Assembly (NCBI GenBank): GCA_003550275.1
Contig: QXCW01000002.1
Span: forward strand, 2,182,001 to 2,246,000
Direction of reading: 5' to 3'
Source: Flavobacteriaceae bacterium MAR_2010_72
GTDB lineage: Bacteria > Bacteroidota > Bacteroidia > Flavobacteriales > Flavobacteriaceae
DNA: 64,000 bases
This document shows, in pieces, positions 43,400-51,751 of the stretch. How positions within the stretch are numbered: the first letter of the stretch is position 1; every line of letters begins with the position of its first letter. Both the position numbers and the translations under genes were made by a program. The notes below the pieces were generated by a model. The model was not told where the DNA came from and did not search any database. It saw nothing but the letters and a program-made list of their open reading frames with translations.

Positions 43400-43683
43400 G
43401 TTGATATAAAAAAAAGAAAAGGACGCAACTTCTGTTACATCCCTTTCGTTGTATTACCAGATTTGGGGAGACTGGTAATAGTTTAGTAGGTTAGGCTGAT
43501 GTAAACATATAACAAAAAAATGTATCAAGCAAGAAAAAACTGTATTTAATCGTTGTTTTTTACTTTTAGTCGATATTTTTAATGACAAAACCCTGTTTTT
43601 CAATTAATTATAATTTCATAAAATTTAATGATAAATTCATTAAACTTTTAATACATTCTTAGGTCTTATATAAAAGTCATTTT
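43400..43683. other. Intergenic region with a strong hairpin
   Basis: 284 bases between the ABC exporter and the second ECF sigma gene. TATTACCAG (43452-43460) and CTGGTAATA (43472-43480) form a perfect 9-bp stem with the loop ATTTGGGGAGA. A weaker, mismatched hairpin precedes it at about 43418-43446. Neither ends in a T-run, so they are poor terminators. No clear -7 box is seen. The region could be a regulatory leader or a small RNA. Confidence 0.4.
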
Positions 43684-44235
43684 GTGGAAAACGAAACCGA
43701 TTTAATACTTCAATTACAATCCGAGAAAACAAAAGAGACCGCCTTTAAGGAGTTACTGACCCTCTATAAGGAGCGATTGTATTGGCACATCCGTCATATT
43801 GTAAAGTCACATGATGACACGGATGACGTTCTTCAAAATACATTTATCAAAATCTTTAGAAATATTGATAAGTTTAAAGGAGAAAGTAAATTGTTTTCGT
43901 GGATGTATCGCATCGCAACCAATGAAGCCATTACACATCTCAACCAAAATGCCAAAAGAAAACAGATCACAAGTGAAGAGCTGCAACATCAAACCATAAG
44001 GAATTTAAAAGCTGATGTATATTTTGAAGGTGATGACATCCAATTAAAGCTTCAGGAAGCTATTGCTAGGTTACCTGAAAAACAGCAACTCGTGTTTAAT
44101 ATGAGGTATTTTGAGGAAATAAAGTATAGTGATATGTCAGAAATTTTAGACACTAGTGAAGGCGCTCTAAAAGCATCGTACCATATTGCTACAAAAAAAA
44201 TTGAAGAGTATTTAACAAATTATGACGCTAATTAA
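43684..44235 (+). CDS. ECF-type RNA polymerase sigma factor
   Basis: A 183-residue sigma-70 family protein starting at GTG 43684. Region 2 includes DDTDDVLQNTFIKIFRNIDKFKGESKLFSWMYRIATNEA (about 42-82), and region 4 includes RLPEKQQLVFNMRYFEEIKYSDMSEIL (about 125-155). It heads a cassette of sigma, putative anti-sigma and a Spy-like periplasmic protein, typical of flavobacterial envelope-stress control. It is separate from the first ECF operon at 4-6 kb. Confidence 0.92.
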   Translation: MENETDLILQLQSEKTKETAFKELLTLYKERLYWHIRHIVKSHDDTDDVLQNTFIKIFRNIDKFKGESKLFSWMYRIATNEAITHLNQNAKRKQITSEELQHQTIRNLKADVYFEGDDIQLKLQEAIARLPEKQQLVFNMRYFEEIKYSDMSEILDTSEGALKASYHIATKKIEEYLTNYDAN

Positions 44236-44287
44236 ACCTTTTAAACAATTTGAAGTCAAATTAATATGAAAAATCCTAAATTGTAGG

Positions 44288-44803
44288 ATGGATATGAAGA
44301 AAAAAGATTTACATACTATCAAATCGTCAGGTTTTAAAATGCCTGAAAACTATCTCGAGTCTTTTGATGAGCGCATTCTCAAAACCTTGGAAACACCTAC
44401 CAGCATATCTAAAGTAAAAGAAACTGGCTTTAAAGTACCAAAAAATTATTTTGAAGCATTAGATGATCAGCTCATCCCAAAACTAGCAACTAAAGATCAA
44501 ACCAAAGTCATTTCCTTGATTTCATGGAAAAAAGCCTTGTATAGTTCTGCAATTGCAGCGAGTATTGTTCTTATGGTTGCCTTATTTAACACCTACAACG
44601 ATCAGCCAACTTTTGGCGATTTGGAAATTTCAAATATTGAAGATTATATTTCGGATGAAGACTTTAGCAATGAAGATTTTGCGTCTTTATTTTCGGAAGA
44701 CAACCTAACTTTAAATGCCTTTATGGACTCTAATTTGGAAGATTCCAATATTGAAGAGTATTTGTTAAACAATTCTAGTTTAGAAGATTTAATTGAAGAA
44801 TAG
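44288..44803 (+). CDS. Putative anti-sigma factor with a duplicated motif
   Basis: A 171-residue protein with a cytoplasmic N-terminus, one transmembrane helix at about 80-97 (ALYSSAIAASIVLMVALF) and an acidic periplasmic tail. The N-terminal part carries a repeated unit: SGFKMPENYLESFDERI and TGFKVPKNYFEALDDQL. The two copies share GFK-P-NY-E--D, so they are an internal duplication. By position after an ECF sigma gene it is the likely anti-sigma factor, and the repeat may be its sigma-binding part. ATG at 44288 or 44294 are both possible. Confidence 0.7.
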   Translation: MDMKKKDLHTIKSSGFKMPENYLESFDERILKTLETPTSISKVKETGFKVPKNYFEALDDQLIPKLATKDQTKVISLISWKKALYSSAIAASIVLMVALFNTYNDQPTFGDLEISNIEDYISDEDFSNEDFASLFSEDNLTLNAFMDSNLEDSNIEEYLLNNSSLEDLIEE

Positions 44804-44807
44804 CATC

Positions 44808-45254
44808 ATGAAAAAATTAATATTACTAACATGCTTTCTCGTCTTAACAGCTTTTGCAAATGCACAAGATAAAGACAGAGGAGAACGTATCAAAGCCCTG
44901 AAAGTTGCTTTTATTACAGAACGTTTAGAGCTTTCTGAAAGTGAAGCCCAAAAATTCTGGCCAATTTATAACACTTTTGAAGAGTCGTATCATAAGTTGA
45001 GAAAGCAGTCATACGAAAAACGTAAAAAAGAAAATCTGGAATCGCTTAGCGAGGAAGAAGCAAAAACATTACTCACTGAAATGAGTGTAATCGAAAATCA
45101 GAAGCATAAATTGCGTGAACAATTCACCAAAGATTTATTAAAAGCCATACCTGCTAAAAAAATAATTCTTTTAAAAGCTACTGAAGATGCGTTTAACAAA
45201 CGCATGTTTGAAGAGTATAAAAAAAGAAGGCAGAAAAAAGAAGAACGTCCTTAA
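44808..45254 (+). CDS. Spy/CpxP-like periplasmic protein, ECF-linked
   Basis: A 148-residue protein with a signal peptide ending near AFANAQ (about residue 19), then a long helical hairpin rich in charged residues: ITERLELSESEAQKFWPIYNTFEESYHKLRKQSYEKR, with MSVIENQKHKLREQFTKDLL. The pattern is that of LTXXQ-type CpxP/Spy proteins that sense or chaperone misfolded periplasmic proteins. The ATG at 44808, four bases after the preceding gene's stop codon, is preferred over a TTG at 44793. Third gene of the sigma cassette. Confidence 0.78.
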   Translation: MKKLILLTCFLVLTAFANAQDKDRGERIKALKVAFITERLELSESEAQKFWPIYNTFEESYHKLRKQSYEKRKKENLESLSEEEAKTLLTEMSVIENQKHKLREQFTKDLLKAIPAKKIILLKATEDAFNKRMFEEYKKRRQKKEERP

Positions 45255-45259
45255 ATAAA

Positions 45260-45393
45260 GAGGTCATCTAAAAAGTAATAAAAACTGGATTTTGTCAGGT
45301 TGAGCGCAGTCGAAACCTATTAATTTTCAGTAGTTGGTTAGTAGTTCTCGACTGCGCTCGAACTGACAGATAACAACCTTTTTAGACAACCTC
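45260..45393. repeat. Large imperfect palindrome with the TGAGCGCAGTCGA core
   Basis: Outer arms GAGGTCATCTAAAAAG (45260-45275) and CTTTTTAGACAACCTC (45378-45393) pair except at two central positions. Inner arms of 21 bases (45293-45313 and 45348-45368) pair at 19 of 21. A T-run follows on +. It lies between converging genes and may stop transcription, but its core recurs inside purL. Confidence 0.75.
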
Positions 45394-45399
45394 TTTTTT

Positions 45400-46443
45400 T
45401 TACTTAAACGTAAGTTTACTTATCCTTCCTTTTCCTGCAGCATAAGCCACACTATCGTTTAAAAAGCGGATGGTATAGAATCCTTCTTCACTTAAATGCT
45501 TCCAAGTTGAACCACTATCATTTGAATAGTCGACACCTTTAAAGCCAACTGCAATTAGCTCCGCTCCTTCTCTATTAGGCATATATTGCACACAACTTCT
45601 GTATCCCGGATTTTGATTCTGCGCCACCAACTCCCAAGTTTTTCCGCCATCATGAGTGCGTATTTTATTAGCCGAATTGCCTTCTGGTTTAGTATAATCA
45701 CCTCCAATGGCAAACCCATTAAGTTCATCATAAAAAGCAATAGAATAAATGCCTTCAGTTTCCTTTTCTTTTGTTATAGGCGTTTCAAACACTTCCCAAG
45801 TATGACCTTTATCAGGTGAATAATAAACTCTGCCTGCGGTTGTAGCTACCCAAGTTTTGTCTCCAACGATGGCAATATTAGTGTTACTAGCCGCAAAAGC
45901 GCCTTCATTTGCTTCTGCTTTTGGTAAATCGTTACAAGATAATTTAGCCCATGTTTGGCCTCCATTTCTGGTAACAATAACACTTAAACAACCATCTATG
46001 GAATCACCAATAGCAATGCCTTCTTGGTCGTTCCAAAAATCCATAGCATCGTAAAACACATTAGGGTGATGTTCTTCATAAACAAGACCCATCGTTCCAC
46101 TATCAGTAGTTTTAAATAGCAAAGCAGGATTCCCAACAGTCAGCATATAAAAATCACTTTTAGTATGTGCAACCGATCTAAATTCCAACGGTAATGAATC
46201 ATATTGATGTTCAGAGACTAACCATTTATCTGACTTAATATTATAAAGGCCATAGGTGTTATGGTTTGCGGCAAAAGCCAAACTATTACTATCTAACATA
46301 GTAATAGCCCTAATACTCAATATAGAATCTTCCAAGATGGTTTCGACCTCAATAGTATTAAAATCTCTTGGTTTAAATTCATTCTTCCTTCCGCAGGAAA
46401 AAAAACCAATAAAAATAACCAAAATGATAAGTAGCTGTTTCAT
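45400..46443 (-). CDS. BNR/Ycf48-like beta-propeller lipoprotein
   Basis: A 347-residue lipoprotein (IGFFSCG, Cys about residue 17) built of repeated Asp-box/BNR-like segments: TRNGGQTWAKL, SPDKGHTWEVF, THDGGKTWELV and SNDSGSTWKHL. These form a seven-bladed propeller like Ycf48 photosystem-assembly proteins and sialidase-type folds. In flavobacteria it is often annotated as oxidoreductase without evidence. The role is unknown; it is probably periplasmic or outer-membrane-attached. Confidence 0.82.
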   Translation of the reverse strand: MKQLLIILVIFIGFFSCGRKNEFKPRDFNTIEVETILEDSILSIRAITMLDSNSLAFAANHNTYGLYNIKSDKWLVSEHQYDSLPLEFRSVAHTKSDFYMLTVGNPALLFKTTDSGTMGLVYEEHHPNVFYDAMDFWNDQEGIAIGDSIDGCLSVIVTRNGGQTWAKLSCNDLPKAEANEGAFAASNTNIAIVGDKTWVATTAGRVYYSPDKGHTWEVFETPITKEKETEGIYSIAFYDELNGFAIGGDYTKPEGNSANKIRTHDGGKTWELVAQNQNPGYRSCVQYMPNREGAELIAVGFKGVDYSNDSGSTWKHLSEEGFYTIRFLNDSVAYAAGKGRISKLTFK

Positions 46444-46520
46444 GTATTAAATTTTGAATAAAAATAGAAAAGCTAAATGAATAAACAGATAAAGGCTTCA
46501 AGAAATCAACATTTTAAACC

Positions 46521-46528
46521 TATCTTTG
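46521..46528 (+). promoter_or_regulatory. -7 box upstream of the RsmB-type methyltransferase
   Basis: TATCTTTG fits TAnnTTTG and lies 17 bases before the ATG at 46546. Confidence 0.55.
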
Positions 46529-46545
46529 CCACCTAATTTTTTACA

Positions 46546-47760
46546 ATGCGCTTACACAGAAATTTATGTTTTTCGGTTATTGATGGCTTAACTTTGATCT
46601 TCAATGAAGGCAATTATGCCGATAAAGTGATACAGCAACTGCTAAAACGTGATAAGCGTTGGGGTAGCCGTGACCGTGCTTTTGTTGCAGAAACCACCTA
46701 CGACATTGTACGTTGGAAACGTTTGTATGCAGAAATTGCAGAAGTTAAGGAACCCTTTGATCGTGATAATCTTTGGCGAATATTTGCGGTTTGGGCTACC
46801 TTAAGAGGCATCAAATTACCAGACTGGAAATATTTTGAACAAACTCCCACACGTAAAATTAAAGGTCGCTTTGACGAACTTTCAAAAATCAGAAAATACA
46901 AAGAATCCATTCCAGACTGGATGGATGAATTGGGCGAAAAGGAACTTGGAAAAACCATTTGGGGTAAAGAAATTTCAGCACTTAACGAACAGGCTGAAGT
47001 GATCCTTCGGGTAAATACGCTTAAAACCACTAAAGAAAAATTACAATCCGAATTATTCGATCTGGATATTGAAACTGAATTTTTAAAGGATTATCCTAAT
47101 GCCCTAAAACTAAAAGAACGTGCCAATGTGTTTCAAACAGAGGCTTTTAAAAATGGTTTCTTTGAAGTACAGGATGCCTCATCGCAGCTTGTTGCCGAAT
47201 TTCTTAATGTGGAACCAGGAATGCGAGTGGTAGACGCTTGTGCTGGCGCCGGTGGAAAAACGCTTCATATTGCCTCATTAATGGAAAATAAGGGTCAAAT
47301 TATTGCGTTGGATATTTATGGAAATAAGCTTAATGAATTAAAACGCAGAGCGAAACGCAATGGTGCTTTTAATATTGAAACCCGGGCAATAGAGACTACA
47401 AAGGTTGTAAAAAAACTTTATGATAAAGCCGATCGTGTATTGATTGATGCGCCATGTTCTGGTTTAGGAGTTCTAAAAAGAAATCCTGATGCTAAATGGA
47501 AATTGTTACCGGAATTCATTACCGAGATCAAAACCACTCAACAAGAGATACTTCAGCAGTATTCAAAAATGGTAAAACCTGGAGGGCAATTAGTGTATGC
47601 AACCTGCTCCATATTACCCTCTGAAAATCAAAAGCAAGTTGAGCATTTTTTAAGTTCAGAATCGGGAAAAGATTTTAAATTTGTAAAAGAGAACAAGGTC
47701 TTATCCCATCAATCAGGTTTTGACGGTTTTTATATGGCTTTATTAGAACGTAATTCGTGA
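46546..47760 (+). CDS. RsmB/NOP-family RNA m5C methyltransferase
   Basis: A 404-residue enzyme with an N-terminal NusB-like helical domain (RRDKRWGSRDRAFVAETTYDI-type segment) and a SAM-dependent methyltransferase domain. Motif I is VVDACAGAGGKTLHIAS, the catalytic motif IV is DAPCSGLGVLKRNPDAKW, and motif VI is YATCSILPSENQKQ, supplying the two active-site cysteines of the m5C family. It probably methylates 16S rRNA or tRNA. The specific position cannot be told from sequence alone. Confidence 0.9.
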   Translation: MRLHRNLCFSVIDGLTLIFNEGNYADKVIQQLLKRDKRWGSRDRAFVAETTYDIVRWKRLYAEIAEVKEPFDRDNLWRIFAVWATLRGIKLPDWKYFEQTPTRKIKGRFDELSKIRKYKESIPDWMDELGEKELGKTIWGKEISALNEQAEVILRVNTLKTTKEKLQSELFDLDIETEFLKDYPNALKLKERANVFQTEAFKNGFFEVQDASSQLVAEFLNVEPGMRVVDACAGAGGKTLHIASLMENKGQIIALDIYGNKLNELKRRAKRNGAFNIETRAIETTKVVKKLYDKADRVLIDAPCSGLGVLKRNPDAKWKLLPEFITEIKTTQQEILQQYSKMVKPGGQLVYATCSILPSENQKQVEHFLSSESGKDFKFVKENKVLSHQSGFDGFYMALLERNS

Positions 47761-47855
47761 TATTAATAAAAAGTCTAAACTTATACCGTTAATAACAGCG
47801 TGAATAACTCAAAATTTTCGTTGAAATATTTAGATGTAGTTACCCCGAAAAAAAG

Positions 47856-47863
47856 TAAATTTG
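47856..47863 (+). promoter_or_regulatory. -7 box upstream of purL
   Basis: TAAATTTG matches the flavobacterial -7 consensus and lies 32 bases before the purL ATG. Confidence 0.55.
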
Positions 47864-47895
47864 CACTTTCAAAACACAACAAACTTTAAAACATA

Positions 47896-50800
47896 ATGAT
47901 TCATTTCTTTGGAAACGCAAACAGCAAAGTATTTGCTGTTCAAACAACAAAAGAATTATCAACCGAAACCATTTCAAAACTGACCTGGTTATTTGGCAAC
48001 CAGCCAAAAATAGAACAAGCATCTCTCGATGCTTTTTTTGTTGGTCCACGGGCTGCCATGATTACCCCTTGGAGTACCAATGCTGTTGAAATCACCCAGA
48101 ATATGGGCATTTCAGATATCATTCGTATTGAAGAATTTGAAGCCGTTTCGAAAGATTTCAAAGGCTACGATCCTATGATTTCAGAAAAATTCAACGGACT
48201 AAACCAGGAATCATTTACCATAAACATTCAACCAGAGCCCATATTAAACATTGAAGACATTGCCGCTTACAACCTTCAAGAAGGGTTATCCTTAAGTGAT
48301 GACGAAGTTGATTATTTAAAAGGTGTTTCCAAAAAAATAGGTCGCCCGTTAACGGATTCCGAAGTATTCGGGTTCTCACAGGTAAATAGCGAACACTGTC
48401 GACACAAAATTTTTAACGGAACCTTTGTTATTGATGGTGAAGAAAAACCCGTTTCATTATTTAAAATGATTCGTAAAACATCTGAAACGAATCCAAATGA
48501 TATCGTTTCAGCCTATAAGGATAATGTGGCATTTGTAAAAGGCCCTATAGTTGAGCAATTTGCTCCCAAAAGTGCCGACAAACCCGACTTTTACCAAACC
48601 AAACCTTTTGAATCTGTCATCTCTTTAAAAGCAGAAACACACAATTTCCCAACTACTGTTGAGCCTTTTAACGGTGCTGCTACAGGTTCTGGTGGTGAAA
48701 TCCGCGACCGTTTAGCTGGAGGAAAAGGATCTTTACCATTGGCAGGAACTGCCGTTTATATGACGTCCTACTCACGATTGGAAGACAACCGTCCTTGGGA
48801 AAAAGCTATGGACGAGCGCAAGTGGTTATACCAAACACCAATGGATATTTTAATTAAGGCCTCAAATGGGGCTTCAGATTTTGGCAACAAATTCGGCCAG
48901 CCGCTTATCTGTGGTTCTGTATTGACCTTTGAACATGATGAAGAAACAGATGTCACCCTGAGCGCAGTAGAAGGCTCTCCTCGTAAGTTGGGTTACGACA
49001 AAGTCATTATGCAAGCTGGTGGTATTGGTTATGGCAAGGCAGAACAAGCACTAAAAGACACCCCAAAAACGGGTGATAAAGTAGTGATTTTAGGTGGTGA
49101 AAACTACCGAATTGGTATGGGTGGCGCTGCGGTATCATCGGCAGATACTGGCGAGTTTTCATCAGGAATTGAATTGAATGCAGTACAACGTTCCAATCCA
49201 GAAATGCAAAAACGTGCTGCTAATGCCGTTCGCGGTATGGTAGAAAGTGATGAGAATTACATCGTTTCTATTCACGACCATGGTGCTGGAGGCCACTTAA
49301 ACTGTTTGTCAGAATTAGTTGAAGAAACTGGTGGACATATTGATTTGGATAAATTACCAGTTGGAGATCCAACACTTTCTGCAAAAGAAATCATAGGTAA
49401 TGAATCTCAAGAACGTATGGGATTAGTGATTGCCGAAAAACATATTGAAACCCTACAAAAAATTGCAGATCGTGAACGTTCTCCAATGTATACCGTTGGA
49501 GATGTTACTGGTAACCATCGCTTTACTTTTGAATCCAAAACCAATGGCAATAAGCCCATGGATTTAGCTATGGAGGATATGTTTGGGAGTTCGCCAAAAA
49601 CATTAATGTATGATAAAACTGTAACGCGTAACTATGGCGATGTTGCCTTTAATAAAAATAAGTTCTATGAGTATTTAGACCAACTATTACAACTAGAAGC
49701 CGTAGCGTGTAAAGATTGGTTAACTAATAAAGTAGACCGCTGTGTTGGTGGGAAAGTTGCCAAGCAGCAATGTGTTGGTCCATTACAGATTCCGTTAAAT
49801 AATGTTGGAGTAATGGCCTTGGATTATAAGGGACAAGAAGGTATTGCAACGTCTATTGGGCATGCACCTGTTTCAGGGTTAATCAACCCAGCAGCCGGTA
49901 GTAGAAATGCCATTACCGAAGCCTTGACCAATATCATTTGGGCTCCTTTAAAAGAAGGCTTAAAAAATGTATCCTTATCGGCCAACTGGATGTGGCCTTG
50001 TAAGAACGAAGGTGAAGATGCGCGTTTATATGAAGCCGTTCAGGCCATTTCTGAATTTGCAATCGATTTAGGAATTAACGTCCCAACGGGAAAGGATTCG
50101 CTTTCCATGAAGCAAAAATACCCAAATGAAGAGGTGATTTCTCCCGGAACCGTCATTATTTCGGCGGCAGCAAATTGCATCGATATCAATAAAGTTGTTG
50201 AGCCTGTTTTTCAAAAAAATGCAGGTGATGTTTACTACATCAATTTATCACAAGACAGCTTTAAATTAGGTGGCAGCTCCTTTGCACAAATCGTTAATAA
50301 AATTGGTAATGACACGCCAAACGTTCAAAATACACCGTATGTAAAAACGGTTTTCAACACCATTCAGCAACTTATTTTGGATGAACACATTGTCGCTGGA
50401 CATGATGTCGCTTCTGGTGGTTTGATCACTACCTTATTAGAATTGTGTTTTGCGGATACCAATTTAGGGGCTGAATTGGATATTACAGCTTTAGCCGAAA
50501 ACGATTCGTTTAAAGTATTATTTGCTGAAAATGCTGGAATTGTAATCCAGTCTAAAGATGCTTCAATTGAAGGTGTATTATCTGAAGCCAACATTGAATT
50601 CTTCAACATCGGGAAGGTAACTGAAAGCGATGTTTTAAGCATCATTAACGGCAGCGAGGTGTTTACTATGACCATTTCGCGTTTACGTGATATGTGGTAC
50701 AAAACCTCTTTACTATTCGACCAAAAACAAACCGCAAATGGGTTAGCCCAGGACCGTTTTGACAATTATAAACATCAGCCTTTACATTATACATTTCCAA

Positions 50801-51615
50801 AACACTTTACAGGCAAACTAGCAGACGTCACTTCGAGTGATTCCAATAAAAATCGGAATCGTATCGAGAAGCCAAAAGCCGCCATCCTCCGTGAAAAAGG
50901 AAGCAATTCCGAGCGTGAAATGGCAAACGCTATGTATTTGGCAGGTTTTGATGTGAAAGATGTGCATATGACCGATTTAATTTCGGGTCGCGAAACACTT
51001 GAAGATATTCAGTTTTTAGGTGCTGTGGGTGGGTTCTCAAACTCTGATGTTTTAGGCTCTGCAAAAGGATGGGCTGGCGCCATTAAATACAACGAAAAAG
51101 CCAATGAAGTCATTAAAAGCTTCTTCAAGCGTGAAGACACCTTATCGGTTGGTATTTGTAACGGCTGCCAGTTATGGATGGAATTAGACCTCATTAATCC
51201 AGAACATGACGTACATGGAAAACTAACCTATAACGATTCGCATAAACATGAAAGTGCCTTTACTTCGGTAAAAGTTCAAAAAAACAATTCGGTAATGTTG
51301 TCAACCTTGGCAGGTACTACCTTGGGCGTTTGGATTTCTCATGGTGAAGGCAAGTTTAAATTACCATATACTGAGGACCGCTATAATATTGTTGCCAAAT
51401 ATGGCTACTCCGAATATCCGCACAACCCAAACGGTTCCGACTTTAACACCGCCATGATGTGTGATAAAACAGGACGTCATTTAGTAACGATGCCACATAT
51501 TGAACGCTCCACTTTTCAATGGAATTGGGCACATTATCCTAAAAACAGAAAAGATGAAGTGTCACCTTGGTTAGAGGCCTTTGTGAATGCCAGAAAATGG
51601 ATTGAAAATCGGTAG
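47896..51615 (+). CDS. purL: Phosphoribosylformylglycinamidine synthase, large single-chain form
   Basis: A 1239-residue PurL that converts FGAR, ATP and glutamine to FGAM in purine synthesis. The N-terminal domain leads into two ATP-binding halves (SQVNSEHCRHKIFNGTF near residue 163, then AETHNFPTTVEPFNGAATG near 252), and a C-terminal glutaminase has its nucleophile in VGICNGCQLW (C1088). A short stretch at about 350-362 (DVTLSAVEGSP) is encoded by a palindromic-repeat arm and seems to be an insertion relative to homologues I recall, where the segment reads roughly TFEH...RKLGYDKVIM. The reading frame is intact. Confidence 0.97.
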   Translation: MIHFFGNANSKVFAVQTTKELSTETISKLTWLFGNQPKIEQASLDAFFVGPRAAMITPWSTNAVEITQNMGISDIIRIEEFEAVSKDFKGYDPMISEKFNGLNQESFTINIQPEPILNIEDIAAYNLQEGLSLSDDEVDYLKGVSKKIGRPLTDSEVFGFSQVNSEHCRHKIFNGTFVIDGEEKPVSLFKMIRKTSETNPNDIVSAYKDNVAFVKGPIVEQFAPKSADKPDFYQTKPFESVISLKAETHNFPTTVEPFNGAATGSGGEIRDRLAGGKGSLPLAGTAVYMTSYSRLEDNRPWEKAMDERKWLYQTPMDILIKASNGASDFGNKFGQPLICGSVLTFEHDEETDVTLSAVEGSPRKLGYDKVIMQAGGIGYGKAEQALKDTPKTGDKVVILGGENYRIGMGGAAVSSADTGEFSSGIELNAVQRSNPEMQKRAANAVRGMVESDENYIVSIHDHGAGGHLNCLSELVEETGGHIDLDKLPVGDPTLSAKEIIGNESQERMGLVIAEKHIETLQKIADRERSPMYTVGDVTGNHRFTFESKTNGNKPMDLAMEDMFGSSPKTLMYDKTVTRNYGDVAFNKNKFYEYLDQLLQLEAVACKDWLTNKVDRCVGGKVAKQQCVGPLQIPLNNVGVMALDYKGQEGIATSIGHAPVSGLINPAAGSRNAITEALTNIIWAPLKEGLKNVSLSANWMWPCKNEGEDARLYEAVQAISEFAIDLGINVPTGKDSLSMKQKYPNEEVISPGTVIISAAANCIDINKVVEPVFQKNAGDVYYINLSQDSFKLGGSSFAQIVNKIGNDTPNVQNTPYVKTVFNTIQQLILDEHIVAGHDVASGGLITTLLELCFADTNLGAELDITALAENDSFKVLFAENAGIVIQSKDASIEGVLSEANIEFFNIGKVTESDVLSIINGSEVFTMTISRLRDMWYKTSLLFDQKQTANGLAQDRFDNYKHQPLHYTFPKHFTGKLADVTSSDSNKNRNRIEKPKAAILREKGSNSEREMANAMYLAGFDVKDVHMTDLISGRETLEDIQFLGAVGGFSNSDVLGSAKGWAGAIKYNEKANEVIKSFFKREDTLSVGICNGCQLWMELDLINPEHDVHGKLTYNDSHKHESAFTSVKVQKNNSVMLSTLAGTTLGVWISHGEGKFKLPYTEDRYNIVAKYGYSEYPHNPNGSDFNTAMMCDKTGRHLVTMPHIERSTFQWNWAHYPKNRKDEVSPWLEAFVNARKWIENR
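48951..48974 (+). repeat. Repeat arm inside the purL reading frame
   Basis: The bases TGTCACCCTG followed by AGCGCAGTAGAAGG share TGTCA, TGAGCGCAGT and GAA with the left inner arm of the palindrome at 45293-45313. Only one arm is present. It encodes DVTLSAVEG in purL. Confidence 0.65.
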
Positions 51616-51630
51616 GATTTTCCGACCTTG

Positions 51631-51667
51631 TTTACCGAAGCTTTAGCGAAGCTTTAGCGAAGGTAAA
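51631..51667. repeat. Palindrome with a tandem 11-mer downstream of purL
   Basis: Arms TTTACC (51631-51636) and GGTAAA (51662-51667) enclose two adjacent copies of GAAGCTTTAGC (51637-51647 and 51648-51658). This resembles a second family of short flavobacterial palindromes. No T-run follows, so it is not a standard terminator. Confidence 0.6.
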
Positions 51668-51751
51668 TGAAAATCAGAAGCAATGCGTGTTACAGGGTGT
51701 TTTTAGCATTTTTAATCAATATAAATAACTATTTGATTTCGAATAAGATAT

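Noticed and set aside
43418-43446. Possible terminator after the ABC exporter
   Set aside because: Stem has two mismatches and a bulge and no T-run follows; mentioned only as part of the structured region.
50364-50765. 133-residue antisense frame inside purL
   Set aside because: Fully covered by purL; no promoter or homology.
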